64,000 nt of DNA, taken from an uncultured Clostridium sp. (lineage in GTDB: Bacteria; Bacillota; Clostridia; TANB77; CAG-508). Positions 1 through 10,063 of the stretch are shown here, one piece after another. The translations under genes and the position numbers were made by a program. Location: assembly GCA_948438085.1 (NCBI GenBank), contig CAOJKP010000009.1:1-64000 (forward strand), read 5' to 3'. How positions within the stretch are numbered: position 1 is the first letter of the stretch; the number at the start of each line of letters is the position of its first letter. The notes under the pieces were generated by a model. The model did no database searches. It was not told where the DNA came from and worked only from the letters and a program-made list of their open reading frames with translations.

Positions 1-5
1 TAAAA

Positions 6-49
6 TGAACCCTCCTTATTAAACTTTTTTGTCTAATAATTTGGGTTCA
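6..49 (-). promoter_or_regulatory. Ribosome binding site of an off-window gene, partly inside an inverted repeat
   Basis: On the minus strand an AAGGAGGG sequence (17-10) precedes the left edge, so a gene probably starts just outside the window. TGAACCC (6-12) and GGGTTCA (43-49) form an inverted repeat with a 30-base loop, and one arm overlaps the end of the binding site. Whether the hairpin matters is inference. Confidence 0.4.
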
Positions 50-152
50 CTTCAAACATACTACTTTCTCTTTCTTTTTTTATATTTTATCATACGTTTT
101 ATATACCGTCAACATGTTATAGAAAATTTGTTTGCTTTTATTATTTAATAAT

Positions 153-178
153 AAAGAGGCATTCTACGATACCTCTTT
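153..178 (-). terminator. Probable terminator after the LCP gene
   Basis: AAAGAGG (153-159) and CCTCTTT (172-178) form a stem with a 12-base loop just past the LCP stop codon. The minus-strand tail is AT-rich but not a clean U run. Confidence 0.45.
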
Positions 179-186
179 GTTATTTA

Positions 187-1293
187 TTATTTTAATCCTG
201 TTTTATTTACAATTTTTTGGCTTATCTCTTTTACTTTTGCTGAAACTTGATAGTCCGCTTGTCCAAATACTTCTTCATGTAATCTTTTTACATTTGATTC
301 TAATGTTATTGGTGGTCCATACCATACTCCATTTATTGTTCTTCCTTCGGTTTTGTATGGCCATCCTATACTATCTGTTATTTTATATGTTGCAACTTGT
401 GGTATTAAAGAAATTATTTCTGATGCACTTACATTTGTATATATTTCTTTTAATATTTTATCTGCTGCTGTATTTAATTTAGATACACTCATAGTTTTAG
501 CTTTTTCAAATACACCCATTATTATGTCTCTCATTCTTTCTGTTCTTTTATAATCTCCTCCTGCTGTGTATCTTATTCTTCCATAACCTAATGCTTGTAC
601 ACCATCTAATGTGTAAGTTCCTGGTTGAGTTATATGTGAAGAATTATGTTTTGTTACTGTGTTAATTTCATCTATATAAGGATTTATATATTTTACCTCG
701 TCAGCTGTAATCTTCATTTTTATACCACCAACAGCATCTACTATATCTACAACTGATGTAAAGTTTACTGTAACAAATTCTTTTAAATCTAAATCTAAAT
801 TTGTATTTAAAGCACTTAGTGAAGTCTCTGCTCCTGTTAAATATGCATGGTTAACTTTATCTAATCCTCTTCCTGGAATTTCTAAGTATGTATCTCTATA
901 TACAGATGTTAGTTTTATTTCTTTCTTTTTTTCATCTATAGTTGCAAGTATTATACAATCTGATCTTGTACCATCTTCTATATCATCATATCTACTATCA
1001 ACACCAAATAATGCAATTGTTCTATAACCAGTTTTGGCAAGTTCTACACCTTCATTTACTTCTATTTTACTTTCATCTATATCTACATAATTTATTTTAT
1101 TCAATTTATCACTTACAAACCATGCTCCCGCTCCTGCAAGTACACCAACTGATACAATTATTAGAATTAAGATAATTAATACTACCTTTTTCCAAACTGC
1201 CATTTTCTTTTTGCTTCTGCCATAATTTGCTCCTTCTTGATACATTTTACTTTGTCTTCTTTCTCCTCTTGTTTGCATCCTTTTTCCTTTCAT
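187..1293 (-). CDS. LytR-CpsA-Psr (LCP) family wall-polymer ligase
   Basis: A 368-residue protein with a basic cytoplasmic N-terminus, one membrane segment (about 37-60) and an extracytoplasmic LCP domain from about residue 90. Family hallmarks are visible: GVDSR near 97, the RSD triplet at 110-112, VYRDTY near 131 and an Arg-rich GGDYKRTERMRD stretch. LCP enzymes move undecaprenyl-linked glycopolymers onto peptidoglycan or surface proteins. It starts 17 bases after argS with a perfect AAGGAGG, so the two are probably co-transcribed. Because the polysaccharide locus lies directly upstream, attachment of that polymer is a reasonable inference but is not shown. Confidence 0.93.
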   Translation of the reverse strand: MKGKRMQTRGERRQSKMYQEGANYGRSKKKMAVWKKVVLIILILIIVSVGVLAGAGAWFVSDKLNKINYVDIDESKIEVNEGVELAKTGYRTIALFGVDSRYDDIEDGTRSDCIILATIDEKKKEIKLTSVYRDTYLEIPGRGLDKVNHAYLTGAETSLSALNTNLDLDLKEFVTVNFTSVVDIVDAVGGIKMKITADEVKYINPYIDEINTVTKHNSSHITQPGTYTLDGVQALGYGRIRYTAGGDYKRTERMRDIIMGVFEKAKTMSVSKLNTAADKILKEIYTNVSASEIISLIPQVATYKITDSIGWPYKTEGRTINGVWYGPPITLESNVKRLHEEVFGQADYQVSAKVKEISQKIVNKTGLK

Positions 1294-1310
1294 ATAACAA
1301 CCTCCTTAAA

Positions 1311-3026
1311 TTACATTTTTTCTGGCATTTGAATTCCTAATAAATTACTAGCAGATTTTAGTACCACATTTGTTACATATGTTAAGTATATTCGTGCATT
1401 TTCTATTTCTTTTTCTTCCCCTATAATTTTATTTTCGTTATAGAATAGGCTAAATGCATGTGATAAATCTATTAAATATCTTGAAATTATTGATGGTTCA
1501 TTTTTCCTAGCTGCATTTTGTATTATTTTTTGATATGAATATAATAATTTTATTATATTGTATGAAGTCTCATCCATTAATTTTGTTAAATCAATTTCTT
1601 CAAATTTTGGTAAATTATCTACTCTTTTTAAAATACTATTTGTTCGTACATATGTATATTGTACATATGGTCCAGTTTCTCCATTAAAGTTTAAAACTGT
1701 ATCCCAGTCAAATATTGTATCTTTTATTCTACTTCCTGATAAATTGTTAAATATAATTGCTCCTATTCCAACCTTTTCTGCAATTTCTTCTTTTTCTTGT
1801 TTAGTTAAATCTTGATTTTTTTCTTCTATTATTGAATTTGTACGATTTATTGCTTCTTCTAATAATTCTTGTACTTTTACAACAGTTCCTTCTCGTGTAG
1901 ACATTTTTCCACTTTTTAAGTGTACCATTCCATATGCAACATGTTCTAATCCAGCTTGACACTTTTCTGGTATTCCGAGTAGTTTTGCAACTTCAAATAC
2001 TTGTTTAAAATGTAAGTTTTGTTCATAAGCTACAACATATAAGCATTTATCAAAATCATAAGTTCTTACTCTATAAAGAATTGCTGCTAAATCTCTTATT
2101 GCATAAATAGTAGAGCCATCAGATTTACATATTATACATGGAGTCATTCCTTTATCTTCTAAATCTATAATTCTTGCTCCTTCAGATTCTACCAGTTTTC
2201 CAGTTTTGTCTAAAATATCAATTACTTCATCTGTTTTATCTGCATAAAATGCTTCTCCTTTAACTGAATCGAAATGTACACCTAGCAAATCGTAAATTCT
2301 ATCAAATTCTTTTAAGCTTATGTCTCTAAATTGTTGCCATAATTTTACACAGTATTCGTCTCCATCTTCTAGTTTTTTGAAATTGTTTCTACATTCTTCT
2401 AAAACGGATTCATCTTCTTTACATAGATTATTAATTCTTACATATATTTCAGTTAGTTTTTCAATTGGATTTTCTTCTAAATTATATTCATTTCCCCATC
2501 TTTTGTAGCCTTCTATCATTTTACCAAATTGTGTTCCATAATCTCCTAAATGGTTTATTCCAATTGTATTATATCCTAAAGTTTTATATATATTGTATAA
2601 TGCCTTTCCTATTAATGTATTTCTTAAGTGACCTATATGGAATGGCTTTGCAATATTAGGCGAAGAATATTCTACAAGTATTGTTTTTCCTTCTCCTATT
2701 TTTTGTACACCATAATTTTCTTTTTTTATTTCTATTTCTTTTAATACTTCACTTGCTAAAAGTTCTTTTGAAATATAAAAGTTTATATATCCACCTACTA
2801 TTTCAATTTTTTCAATAGTTTCAGGTAATGTTGTTATTTTTTCCTTTAATTCATTTGCAATAATTGGTGGAGCTTTTTTTAATACTTTTGCTAAACTAAA
2901 ACAAGGAAATGCATATTCTCCATTTGATGCATCCTTTGGGATTTCAATGTATTCTTCTAATTCTTCTTTTGGTATATTTGTTGCATTGCTTATTATTTCT
3001 GCAGTTTCTAATTTAAAATCAATCAT
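1311..3026 (-). CDS. argS: Arginyl-tRNA synthetase
   Basis: A class I aminoacyl-tRNA synthetase of 571 residues, the usual size for bacterial ArgRS. It shows the N-terminal Add1-like domain, the HIGH-type signature in KPFHIGHLRNT near residue 130, the KMSKS-equivalent KMSTREG near 375, and the C-terminal anticodon-binding DALR domain ending in LLGIQMPEKM. It charges tRNA-Arg with arginine in the cytoplasm. It sits between the polysaccharide genes and the LCP gene on the same strand; the 233-base gap before it suggests its own promoter. Nothing appears damaged. Confidence 0.97.
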   Translation of the reverse strand: MIDFKLETAEIISNATNIPKEELEEYIEIPKDASNGEYAFPCFSLAKVLKKAPPIIANELKEKITTLPETIEKIEIVGGYINFYISKELLASEVLKEIEIKKENYGVQKIGEGKTILVEYSSPNIAKPFHIGHLRNTLIGKALYNIYKTLGYNTIGINHLGDYGTQFGKMIEGYKRWGNEYNLEENPIEKLTEIYVRINNLCKEDESVLEECRNNFKKLEDGDEYCVKLWQQFRDISLKEFDRIYDLLGVHFDSVKGEAFYADKTDEVIDILDKTGKLVESEGARIIDLEDKGMTPCIICKSDGSTIYAIRDLAAILYRVRTYDFDKCLYVVAYEQNLHFKQVFEVAKLLGIPEKCQAGLEHVAYGMVHLKSGKMSTREGTVVKVQELLEEAINRTNSIIEEKNQDLTKQEKEEIAEKVGIGAIIFNNLSGSRIKDTIFDWDTVLNFNGETGPYVQYTYVRTNSILKRVDNLPKFEEIDLTKLMDETSYNIIKLLYSYQKIIQNAARKNEPSIISRYLIDLSHAFSLFYNENKIIGEEKEIENARIYLTYVTNVVLKSASNLLGIQMPEKM

Positions 3027-3165
3027 TTTATCTTCCCTTTCAAAATTTTAATTGTCTTTTTACATTTTATCAAAAAACAACAAAAATTACTATAGTTTTA
3101 TTTTTATTTACTATATATTTTTGGTAGAAATTTTCTTAATGTTATCAAAGAACCTTATAGTTAAT

Positions 3166-3200
3166 TCTTCATAGAACGGACTGCCTAAGGCAGCCCCTAC
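3166..3200. repeat. Dispersed GC-rich palindromic repeat, copy 1
   Basis: Contains CGGACTGCC-TAA-GGCAGCCCCTACA, a short palindrome followed by CCCCTACA. Variants occur near 13660, 13870, 19360, 23701 and 38181, all between genes. Confidence 0.75.
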
Positions 3201-3259
3201 ACATATGGAAATTTCTTTAAAGAATGAGAAATTAAAACCTCCAATACAAAATTGCTTCT

Positions 3260-4387
3260 CTATTTACTAATTTTTGTATATATTTCCTGTAATTTTTCTA
3301 CTATATTGTCCCAATTATATTTTTTTGTTATATAATTAGATATTTCTTCTTTTTCATATCTTACAGTTTTATTATTAAGCATCTGTTCTAATCTATTTTG
3401 TAAATCTAAAACATCTGATTTTTTAAATGTTACAGCATACTCTCCAGCAACTTGTGTGTTTTCTTCTATATCACTAATTAAAGTGTTAGCTCCAAAGCTC
3501 ATTGCTTCTAGTAGTGAAAGTGGCATTCCTTCTATATCGCTTGGTAAACAATATAAATAGCAATTTGAATATAGTTCTTCTAATTCTTCTTTTTGTACAA
3601 ATCCTGTCATAATAATTCTATTGTCATCTTTTACCATTTCTTTTATTTCTTCTAAATATTTATTGGTATGGCTTGCCCCTCCTGCTATTACTAATTTTTT
3701 TGTGGTATCTATATTCTTAAATGCTTCTATTAAATAATGTAATCCTTTTTCAGGTACAATTCTTGCTAAAAATAATATATAATCATCTTTTTTTAAATTA
3801 TATTTTTCATATATTTTTTGTGGCTCTCTTATTTTGGGTACATTTACCCCATTAGGTAAAAATATAGTTTGTCTGTTGTATGTGTCTTTAAAATAATTTT
3901 GTACACCTTTCGAAAGCACTATTATTTCGTCTGCATATTTTACTGCCATTTTTTCCCCAAATTTTATAAATTTTGTAGCAAATCCTCCCCATTTTGCCCT
4001 TTGCCAATCAAGTCCATGAATTGTTACAACAATTTTCTTTTTAAATAGCTTTGGTATCCATAGCATTGCACATGGTCCTTCTGCATGATAATGTATTACG
4101 TTGTACTTTTTAAATAATACCATTATACTTGCAAAAAATGAATAAATAAGAGCATCTAACCCTTTTTTATTAATTGTTGGCACAGATATAATTTTTACTC
4201 CATTATATTCTCTTAATTTATTAACATCTTTATCTGCAGATTTATCTTGAACGTTTTTTCCTTTTCTGTTGTATGCTGTTACTGCATTTTTATTTTGTAC
4301 AAGACGAGTAGAAATTTCAGTAACCACTACTTCGACTCCACCTTCTTTTGATGGTATTCTTTTATGACCAATCATTGCTATTTTCAT
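3260..4387 (-). CDS. GT4-type glycosyltransferase of the surface polysaccharide locus
   Basis: A 375-residue GT-B fold transferase. The N-terminus (KIAMIGHKRIPSKEGGVE) resembles the rhamnosyltransferase-like Glyco_transf_4/DUF1972 group, with the glycine-rich acceptor loop. The C-terminal half carries the donor-site pattern: FLARIVPEKGLHYLI near 205 and the EX7E motif in DIEGMPLSLLEAMSFG near 290. It adds a sugar to a lipid-linked repeat unit in the cytoplasm. It is the last gene of the locus, 14 bases after glf, with an AAGGAG site. Donor and acceptor cannot be read from sequence. Confidence 0.9.
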   Translation of the reverse strand: MKIAMIGHKRIPSKEGGVEVVVTEISTRLVQNKNAVTAYNRKGKNVQDKSADKDVNKLREYNGVKIISVPTINKKGLDALIYSFFASIMVLFKKYNVIHYHAEGPCAMLWIPKLFKKKIVVTIHGLDWQRAKWGGFATKFIKFGEKMAVKYADEIIVLSKGVQNYFKDTYNRQTIFLPNGVNVPKIREPQKIYEKYNLKKDDYILFLARIVPEKGLHYLIEAFKNIDTTKKLVIAGGASHTNKYLEEIKEMVKDDNRIIMTGFVQKEELEELYSNCYLYCLPSDIEGMPLSLLEAMSFGANTLISDIEENTQVAGEYAVTFKKSDVLDLQNRLEQMLNNKTVRYEKEEISNYITKKYNWDNIVEKLQEIYTKISK

Positions 4388-4400
4388 ATTTGGGCTCCTT

Positions 4401-5501
4401 TTACATTTCCTTTTCTACGCATTCTAGTGCATCTAGTATTACCTTATCCATATCATAATACTTATATTTTCCTAATCTTCCACCAAAAATTATGTTATTA
4501 TATTTTTTAGAATATTCTTTATATTTTTCATATATTGCATTATTTTTTTCATCATTTATAGGATAATATGGTTCTTTTCCTCTTACCCATGCATCTGGAT
4601 ATTCCTTTGTTATAATGGTTTTTTTACTTTCTACATCAAATTCAAAATGTTTATGTTCTATTATTCTTGTATATGGTATTTCATATTCTGTATAGTTAAC
4701 TACTGCATTTCCTTGAAAATTCTCTTCTTCTAAAATTTTACTTTCAAATCTTAAGCTTCTATATTCTAATTCACCAAATTTATAATCATAAAATTTATCT
4801 ATCATCCCTGTAAACACTATTTTTTCTGCAATTTCTTCAAGTTTCTCTCTATTTTCAAAAAAATCTGTATTTAATCTTACTTCTGCTTTTTCTAGCATCT
4901 TTTCTATAATTTTAGTATATCCACCTATTGGTATCCCTTGATATAAATCATTAAAATAATTATTATCATATGTAAATCTAACAGGCAACCTTTTTATAAT
5001 AAAACTTGGAAGTTCATTTGCTTTTCTTCCCCACTGTTTTTCGGTATACCCTTTTACTAACTTTTCATAAATTGTTTTTCCTACTAAACTTATAGCTTGT
5101 TCTTCTAAATTATTTGGAATAGAAATTCCAGCTGCTTTTTTTTCTTGTTCTATTTTTTCTTTTGCCTCTTTTGGTGTTATAACTCCCCATAATTTATTAA
5201 ATGTATTCATATTAAATGGCAAATTATATAATTCGTCTTTATATATTGCAATTGGAGAATTTGTATACCTATTAAACTCTGTAAAATTATTAACATAATT
5301 CCATACTTTTTTATTGCTTGTATGAAATATATGTGCACCATACTTATGAACATTAATTCCTTCTATATTTTCAGTATATATATTTCCACCTATATGTTCT
5401 CTTGCGTCAATTACTAAGCATTTTTTTCCTCGCTTTGTCATTTCATATGCAAATACTGCACCAAATAATCCTGCTCCTACTATTAAATAATCATATTTCA
5501 T
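4401..5501 (-). CDS. glf: UDP-galactopyranose mutase
   Basis: A flavoenzyme that interconverts UDP-galactopyranose and UDP-galactofuranose. The N-terminus KYDYLIVGAGLFGAVFA is the FAD-binding dinucleotide fold; HIGGNIYTE, EKQWGRKANELP and the closing FGGRLGKYKYYDMDKV stretch are typical of the family, as is the length of about 366. An in-frame ATG lies six codons upstream (5519) but has no good binding site; the start at 5501 matches the family N-terminus and follows an ATGGAG. It overlaps or abuts the flippase end, suggesting coupling. Its presence predicts galactofuranose in the polymer. Confidence 0.95.
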   Translation of the reverse strand: MKYDYLIVGAGLFGAVFAYEMTKRGKKCLVIDAREHIGGNIYTENIEGINVHKYGAHIFHTSNKKVWNYVNNFTEFNRYTNSPIAIYKDELYNLPFNMNTFNKLWGVITPKEAKEKIEQEKKAAGISIPNNLEEQAISLVGKTIYEKLVKGYTEKQWGRKANELPSFIIKRLPVRFTYDNNYFNDLYQGIPIGGYTKIIEKMLEKAEVRLNTDFFENREKLEEIAEKIVFTGMIDKFYDYKFGELEYRSLRFESKILEEENFQGNAVVNYTEYEIPYTRIIEHKHFEFDVESKKTIITKEYPDAWVRGKEPYYPINDEKNNAIYEKYKEYSKKYNNIIFGGRLGKYKYYDMDKVILDALECVEKEM

Positions 5502-5508
5502 TATTGAT

Positions 5509-6954
5509 TTATACTCCATTCTTTTTTAATTTTTCTTTCATTTTATATATTATGGAATATACAAATTCATCCTTTAACACTAGTAAGCAAACTCCATATA
5601 CTAAAACACCAATTACGATTTGTAAAGCAACACATAACATGCCTTTACCCATTACTATACCAATAAATACACAAACTGCAAACATTACTAAAGAAGATAC
5701 CAAATATTTTATAGATAATTTTATAATATCAACTATGTCAATTTCTTTTTTTACAAATATAAACTGAATAATAGTTACAAAAGTTTCAGCAATAACAGTT
5801 CCTATTGATGCTCCTATTGATGCATATTTTTTTATTAATAACATATTAATTGTAAAATTTATAATTGCCCCTGCTACAACAGATGCTGTAAATTCTTTTT
5901 GCCTCTTTGTTTGTAATAGATACTGTGTTCCAATTACATTACTTAAACCTATTGCTAGCAAAATCGGACTAATAATATTCATTAATACACTAACCTTTTC
6001 ATATCCATCTCCAAAAAAAATTGGAACAAAATACTTAGATACTGCAATAACCCCAAACATTATTGGAAATGCTAATAAATATACAAAATTAAAAGACCTT
6101 TTCATATATTCTAGTAACTTCTCTTTTTCTCCATTTATAAAAGTATTTGCCATTCTAGAAACCATAACTGTGCCAAGTGAAGTAACAATTGTAAGTAACA
6201 TTTTTACAATATTTTGGCTTTGTTCATAATATCCAACTTCTGCTTTATTAGTAATTATACTACCAATCATAACCTTATCTAGAACTGTATATATTTTTGT
6301 TGCTATTTGTGGTATGAAAAGTCCTATAGTTGGTTTTATATGTCTTACTATATTCAATTCTTTTATTTTTACTTTCTTCAAAAATTTAGGTAAATATGCC
6401 CATAATGATGCATTACCAATTAATATAGATAACGTATATATCCATATATATTTTGCTAAATCATTTGGCGATTTTACAAATATAAATATACATATAATAC
6501 TTATAATTTTTACCACAATATTTCTTATTACTGTTTTTTTAAAGTCCTCTAAACCTTGAAAAAACCAACTTATATCTATACAATTTGAAAATAATTCTAA
6601 TAATAAAATTGCATAATATACTTGATATTGATTTCCTTGTACAAATGTAAAATAAAAAACTAACATAGAAATTGACATTGTAATAAACCTAACAATAACA
6701 ATTTCCCAAAAGGTTTTTGTATATTGCTCTGGCTTTTCTTGTAAATATGCAATTTCCCTTTGACCATACATCGCAATTCCAAGTGAACCTAATAGTATAA
6801 AATATGTTGTTATTGATACTGTATAGCTGTATATACCAATATTTTCGGCCCCTAATACACGAGAGATATATGGTGTAGTTATTAGTGGTAATATTACTAT
6901 TAATATTTGATATGTTAAATTATATATATAATTTTTTGCAATAGATTTTTTCAA
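5509..6954 (-). CDS. Polysaccharide flippase, Wzx/MATE-like
   Basis: A 481-residue polytopic membrane protein with about 12-14 hydrophobic segments. It shows features of the oligosaccharide flippase family (PolST): an N-terminal NLTYQILIVILPLITTPYIS stretch, SWFFQGLEDF in the middle and repeated GAINF-like loops. It would move the undecaprenyl-linked repeat unit across the membrane. The start is TTG, preceded by GAGAGGAG at nine bases. Its stop lies near the start of glf, with the polymerase-fusion gene 27 bases upstream, consistent with one operon. Confidence 0.92.
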   Translation of the reverse strand: MKKSIAKNYIYNLTYQILIVILPLITTPYISRVLGAENIGIYSYTVSITTYFILLGSLGIAMYGQREIAYLQEKPEQYTKTFWEIVIVRFITMSISMLVFYFTFVQGNQYQVYYAILLLELFSNCIDISWFFQGLEDFKKTVIRNIVVKIISIICIFIFVKSPNDLAKYIWIYTLSILIGNASLWAYLPKFLKKVKIKELNIVRHIKPTIGLFIPQIATKIYTVLDKVMIGSIITNKAEVGYYEQSQNIVKMLLTIVTSLGTVMVSRMANTFINGEKEKLLEYMKRSFNFVYLLAFPIMFGVIAVSKYFVPIFFGDGYEKVSVLMNIISPILLAIGLSNVIGTQYLLQTKRQKEFTASVVAGAIINFTINMLLIKKYASIGASIGTVIAETFVTIIQFIFVKKEIDIVDIIKLSIKYLVSSLVMFAVCVFIGIVMGKGMLCVALQIVIGVLVYGVCLLVLKDEFVYSIIYKMKEKLKKNGV

Positions 6955-6981
6955 GTTATACTACTCCTCTCTTATTTATTT

Positions 6982-9270
6982 TTATGAGGCTTGTATTACT
7001 TCATTTATTATACTTCCAACCTGATTTGCTAATGCTTTTGTAGAAAATTTCTTTTCAAACATTTCTTTCTGATTTTTACTAATTTTGTTATATAATTCTT
7101 CATCATTATATAATTTTTCTATTAAGGCTTTTAAAGATTCTGCATCTTTTTTTATAATAAAACCATTTATTCCATCTTCAATGTAATCAGATACTGTATT
7201 CGAATTTGTGCATATAGTAACTTTTCCTAATTGCATTGCTTGTAAAATAACAAGTTGTCCTGCAGAAATATCTTCATCTTTTAATGGAATGACTACTATA
7301 TATGAATTATTTAGCATTTTTAAATATTCATTACCATATACATTATTATATATTTTAATATTTTTACATTTTTTTAGTTTGCATTCATCTGAAATTATAT
7401 CAAGATGATAGTTTGTATCTTTTATTGCATTATATAAGAAATTATAATCTCTATTAGATCTTCCACAAGATAGTATTGTTTTTTCATTTTTATTAGGTTT
7501 AACTTCTTTAGGTAAGCTTATATCTTCTATCCCTAAAGTAGAAAACTTAAATTTTTCTTGTGATACTTCAAACACATTAGAATAATATTCACATTCATTT
7601 TTTGAAAAGCATATAAAAACATCTACATATTTACTTTGCACAATATATTTCATAAACTTAAAGTATATTTTACCAATTAATCCTTTTTTTTGTTTATAAA
7701 TAAATGTCATAATAACTAAATTGTTATGTTTTTTTGTATGAAAAATTCTACAGTAAAATGCATATAATAGTCCATAGAACTGTTGCCATGCCACAATATT
7801 TTTATATTGTGTTCTTTTTATAAATATATCTAATGGGAATAAAAAATATTTTATATATCTTATAAAATTTGATATTTTATTTTTTCTAATCCAATTGCTT
7901 ATACCTTCTACTTCTTCCCATCGTAAGTTGGTAATTTTATCTAAATTTTCTTTGAATTCCCAATTCTTTATTTTAGGAAAATCTATTAAAATAATGTTCT
8001 TATTTTTCTTTATAATGTCATTATGATATATTGCAATTGTCAAAGCCATAATGCTTATCATCATAATTGTATATTGGAATATGGTAGTTATACTTAAATA
8101 TATCATTACAATAAAAAAGCACAAAATCCCTACATCTTTATACTTTTTATAATTTTCTATCATAGTACAAAATGCATAAATATATATTACACTTAAGAAA
8201 ACTCCTCCACCTGCTAGCGTTGTTGCAATCGAATTACTAACACCTGTATTAACACCCCTTGAAGTTGACATGTAATTAATAATTGCTTGTTCATTAAAAA
8301 TGCCATTACCAAATATTATGTTATTATCTGCCCATGCAAATATACTTGCAATGTAATCATCTACTCTTGTACTGTATGAATCTGTTTTCATTTTTTGCCT
8401 TAAAAGCACACCTACAACAATCACTATAAGCAATACTACTGTAATACAAATTATAATTGTTTTTTTCTTATTAATTCCCTTTTTTATTTTTTCTTGTATA
8501 TTTTTATTACATAATAAATAACAACAAAAACAAAGTATTCCTCCTAATATACCTGCTGTTGAAAATGTTGTGAAAAGTGTTATAACTAAAATAAAAGTCT
8601 TTAGCCAATCTTTTTCCTTTAAAATAAATACTTGTAATGATAATGCAATTAAAATATTTAGTGCAAACATTGGTCCTTCTGTAAAGACTCCTGTATTTCT
8701 AGGTATATCTAATCCCCAAATACTTAATCTTTGAATATTAAAGTGAATATCAAAATATGAATTTATTGAATATTCTTTCTTGCCAAAATCTCCCCATGTC
8801 ATTTTAAATGTTCCTGTTGTTGGTATAATATTTAGTACTGTTCCAAAAATATAAAAAAATAGTGAAATTAATGAAATAATTACAATTACATTAACTATTT
8901 TTCTTAAAAACAATTTTACATCTTTACTATTTTCTTTATAATATATATATAACATTAAAAACATTGCTTCAAAAATATATAAATATCTTATTATTTCTGT
9001 CATTTTCATTCTCACAGCCACTATATATATAATGTTATATATTGTTAACCCCAGTATAAATTTATAATCTGATAAAATATCCTTAATTTTTATTCTTTTA
9101 AACAGTATATTTGCTATAAATAAACAAAACATTGCTATTCCAAGAATCTGCATTATATAAAATTCTTTATTTACTGAATATAAATATACACTTCTACATT
9201 CTAATACAATAAAAATAGCTACAATATATTCTAAAATGCTTAAAACGCTATTTTTTATTTTATCGACCAT
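6982..9270 (-). CDS. Wzy-like O-antigen polymerase fused to a GT-B glycosyltransferase domain
   Basis: A 762-residue protein with two parts. Residues 1 to about 425 are a run of hydrophobic segments with a large external loop containing RNTGVFTEGPMFALNI, as in Wzy/O-antigen ligase-like (Wzy_C) proteins. From about 500 on the protein is soluble and ends in a GT-B donor domain: TILSCGRSNRDYNFLY, then SAGQLVILQAMQLGKVTI and DGINGFIIKKDAESL. The reading frame is continuous, so this is a true fusion rather than two genes. It would join polymerisation outside with glycosyl transfer inside. Ends overlap the DUF4422 gene by 11 bases. Confidence 0.85.
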   Translation of the reverse strand: MVDKIKNSVLSILEYIVAIFIVLECRSVYLYSVNKEFYIMQILGIAMFCLFIANILFKRIKIKDILSDYKFILGLTIYNIIYIVAVRMKMTEIIRYLYIFEAMFLMLYIYYKENSKDVKLFLRKIVNVIVIISLISLFFYIFGTVLNIIPTTGTFKMTWGDFGKKEYSINSYFDIHFNIQRLSIWGLDIPRNTGVFTEGPMFALNILIALSLQVFILKEKDWLKTFILVITLFTTFSTAGILGGILCFCCYLLCNKNIQEKIKKGINKKKTIIICITVVLLIVIVVGVLLRQKMKTDSYSTRVDDYIASIFAWADNNIIFGNGIFNEQAIINYMSTSRGVNTGVSNSIATTLAGGGVFLSVIYIYAFCTMIENYKKYKDVGILCFFIVMIYLSITTIFQYTIMMISIMALTIAIYHNDIIKKNKNIILIDFPKIKNWEFKENLDKITNLRWEEVEGISNWIRKNKISNFIRYIKYFLFPLDIFIKRTQYKNIVAWQQFYGLLYAFYCRIFHTKKHNNLVIMTFIYKQKKGLIGKIYFKFMKYIVQSKYVDVFICFSKNECEYYSNVFEVSQEKFKFSTLGIEDISLPKEVKPNKNEKTILSCGRSNRDYNFLYNAIKDTNYHLDIISDECKLKKCKNIKIYNNVYGNEYLKMLNNSYIVVIPLKDEDISAGQLVILQAMQLGKVTICTNSNTVSDYIEDGINGFIIKKDAESLKALIEKLYNDEELYNKISKNQKEMFEKKFSTKALANQVGSIINEVIQAS

Positions 9271-10063
9271 ACCTCATTCTCCTATAAATACTTGCTATTT
9301 CATGTTTTAAAAAACTTAAATATGTATCTGTTTCATTATATACATATTTTTCTTTTACCTTTAATCTATCCTTATTTTTCAAAACCCATACATTTAATAG
9401 TCTTTCTGCTATAAATCCATAAATTCTCGCTTCATACTCACTATAATTTGATATATCAACTTGTTTTTCAAGTTCAAATAATATATCGAAAAGCCACTTA
9501 AAATATTCATTTATTATAGCTTTTTTTGCAATAAACATATTATATAAATATGATTCATTTTGATTTAAGAAAAAATCAAAGCTATCTACATATTCTGGAT
9601 ACATATTTTTTATAATTTCTCTAGTTTTATCCATATCTTCTTTTCTAGGTGCATTTGTAAATCCATCTATTATCTTTTCTTTACTTGCTCTACTTTTTGG
9701 TAAAATTATATCATAATGACTCATTAATCTTTCTATATTATCATAATTTAAGTAGTTTTGTTTGTTTACACTTAGTATATTTTTTAAAAAATATCTTCTA
9801 TAATGACATAAGCCAATTATTTCTTCATCATCTATTTTATTATTTTTCCACATCCAATACAAACCTGTTAATTCACAATAATTACTGTTTTTTTCAGATA
9901 TGTTATCTTGTATGCTATCATCTTTTTCAATGTTTAATGGAACATCACCTTTATAGTTTTTTGCCCCTACTAAAAGAGATCTAAACCCCTTCATTGGCTT
10001 TTTTTCTATAATTTTATGCATTACAATATAAATACTTATATTCTTTTCCAAATTAAGCTGCAT
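9260..10063 (-). CDS. DUF4422 capsular polysaccharide glycosyltransferase-like protein
   Basis: A 267-residue protein carrying the DUF4422 pattern: IYIVMHK at the N-terminus, LLVGAKNY, NISEKNSNYCELTGLYWMW near 60-75 and GLCHYRRYF near 88. The family is found in capsule and O-antigen loci and is thought to act as a glycosyltransferase; no catalytic role is proven from this sequence. The Shine-Dalgarno AAAGGA is immediately against the ATG, an unusually short spacing. It overlaps the following gene by 11 bases, indicating translational coupling. Confidence 0.85.
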   Translation of the reverse strand: MQLNLEKNISIYIVMHKIIEKKPMKGFRSLLVGAKNYKGDVPLNIEKDDSIQDNISEKNSNYCELTGLYWMWKNNKIDDEEIIGLCHYRRYFLKNILSVNKQNYLNYDNIERLMSHYDIILPKSRASKEKIIDGFTNAPRKEDMDKTREIIKNMYPEYVDSFDFFLNQNESYLYNMFIAKKAIINEYFKWLFDILFELEKQVDISNYSEYEARIYGFIAERLLNVWVLKNKDRLKVKEKYVYNETDTYLSFLKHEIASIYRRMRYGR

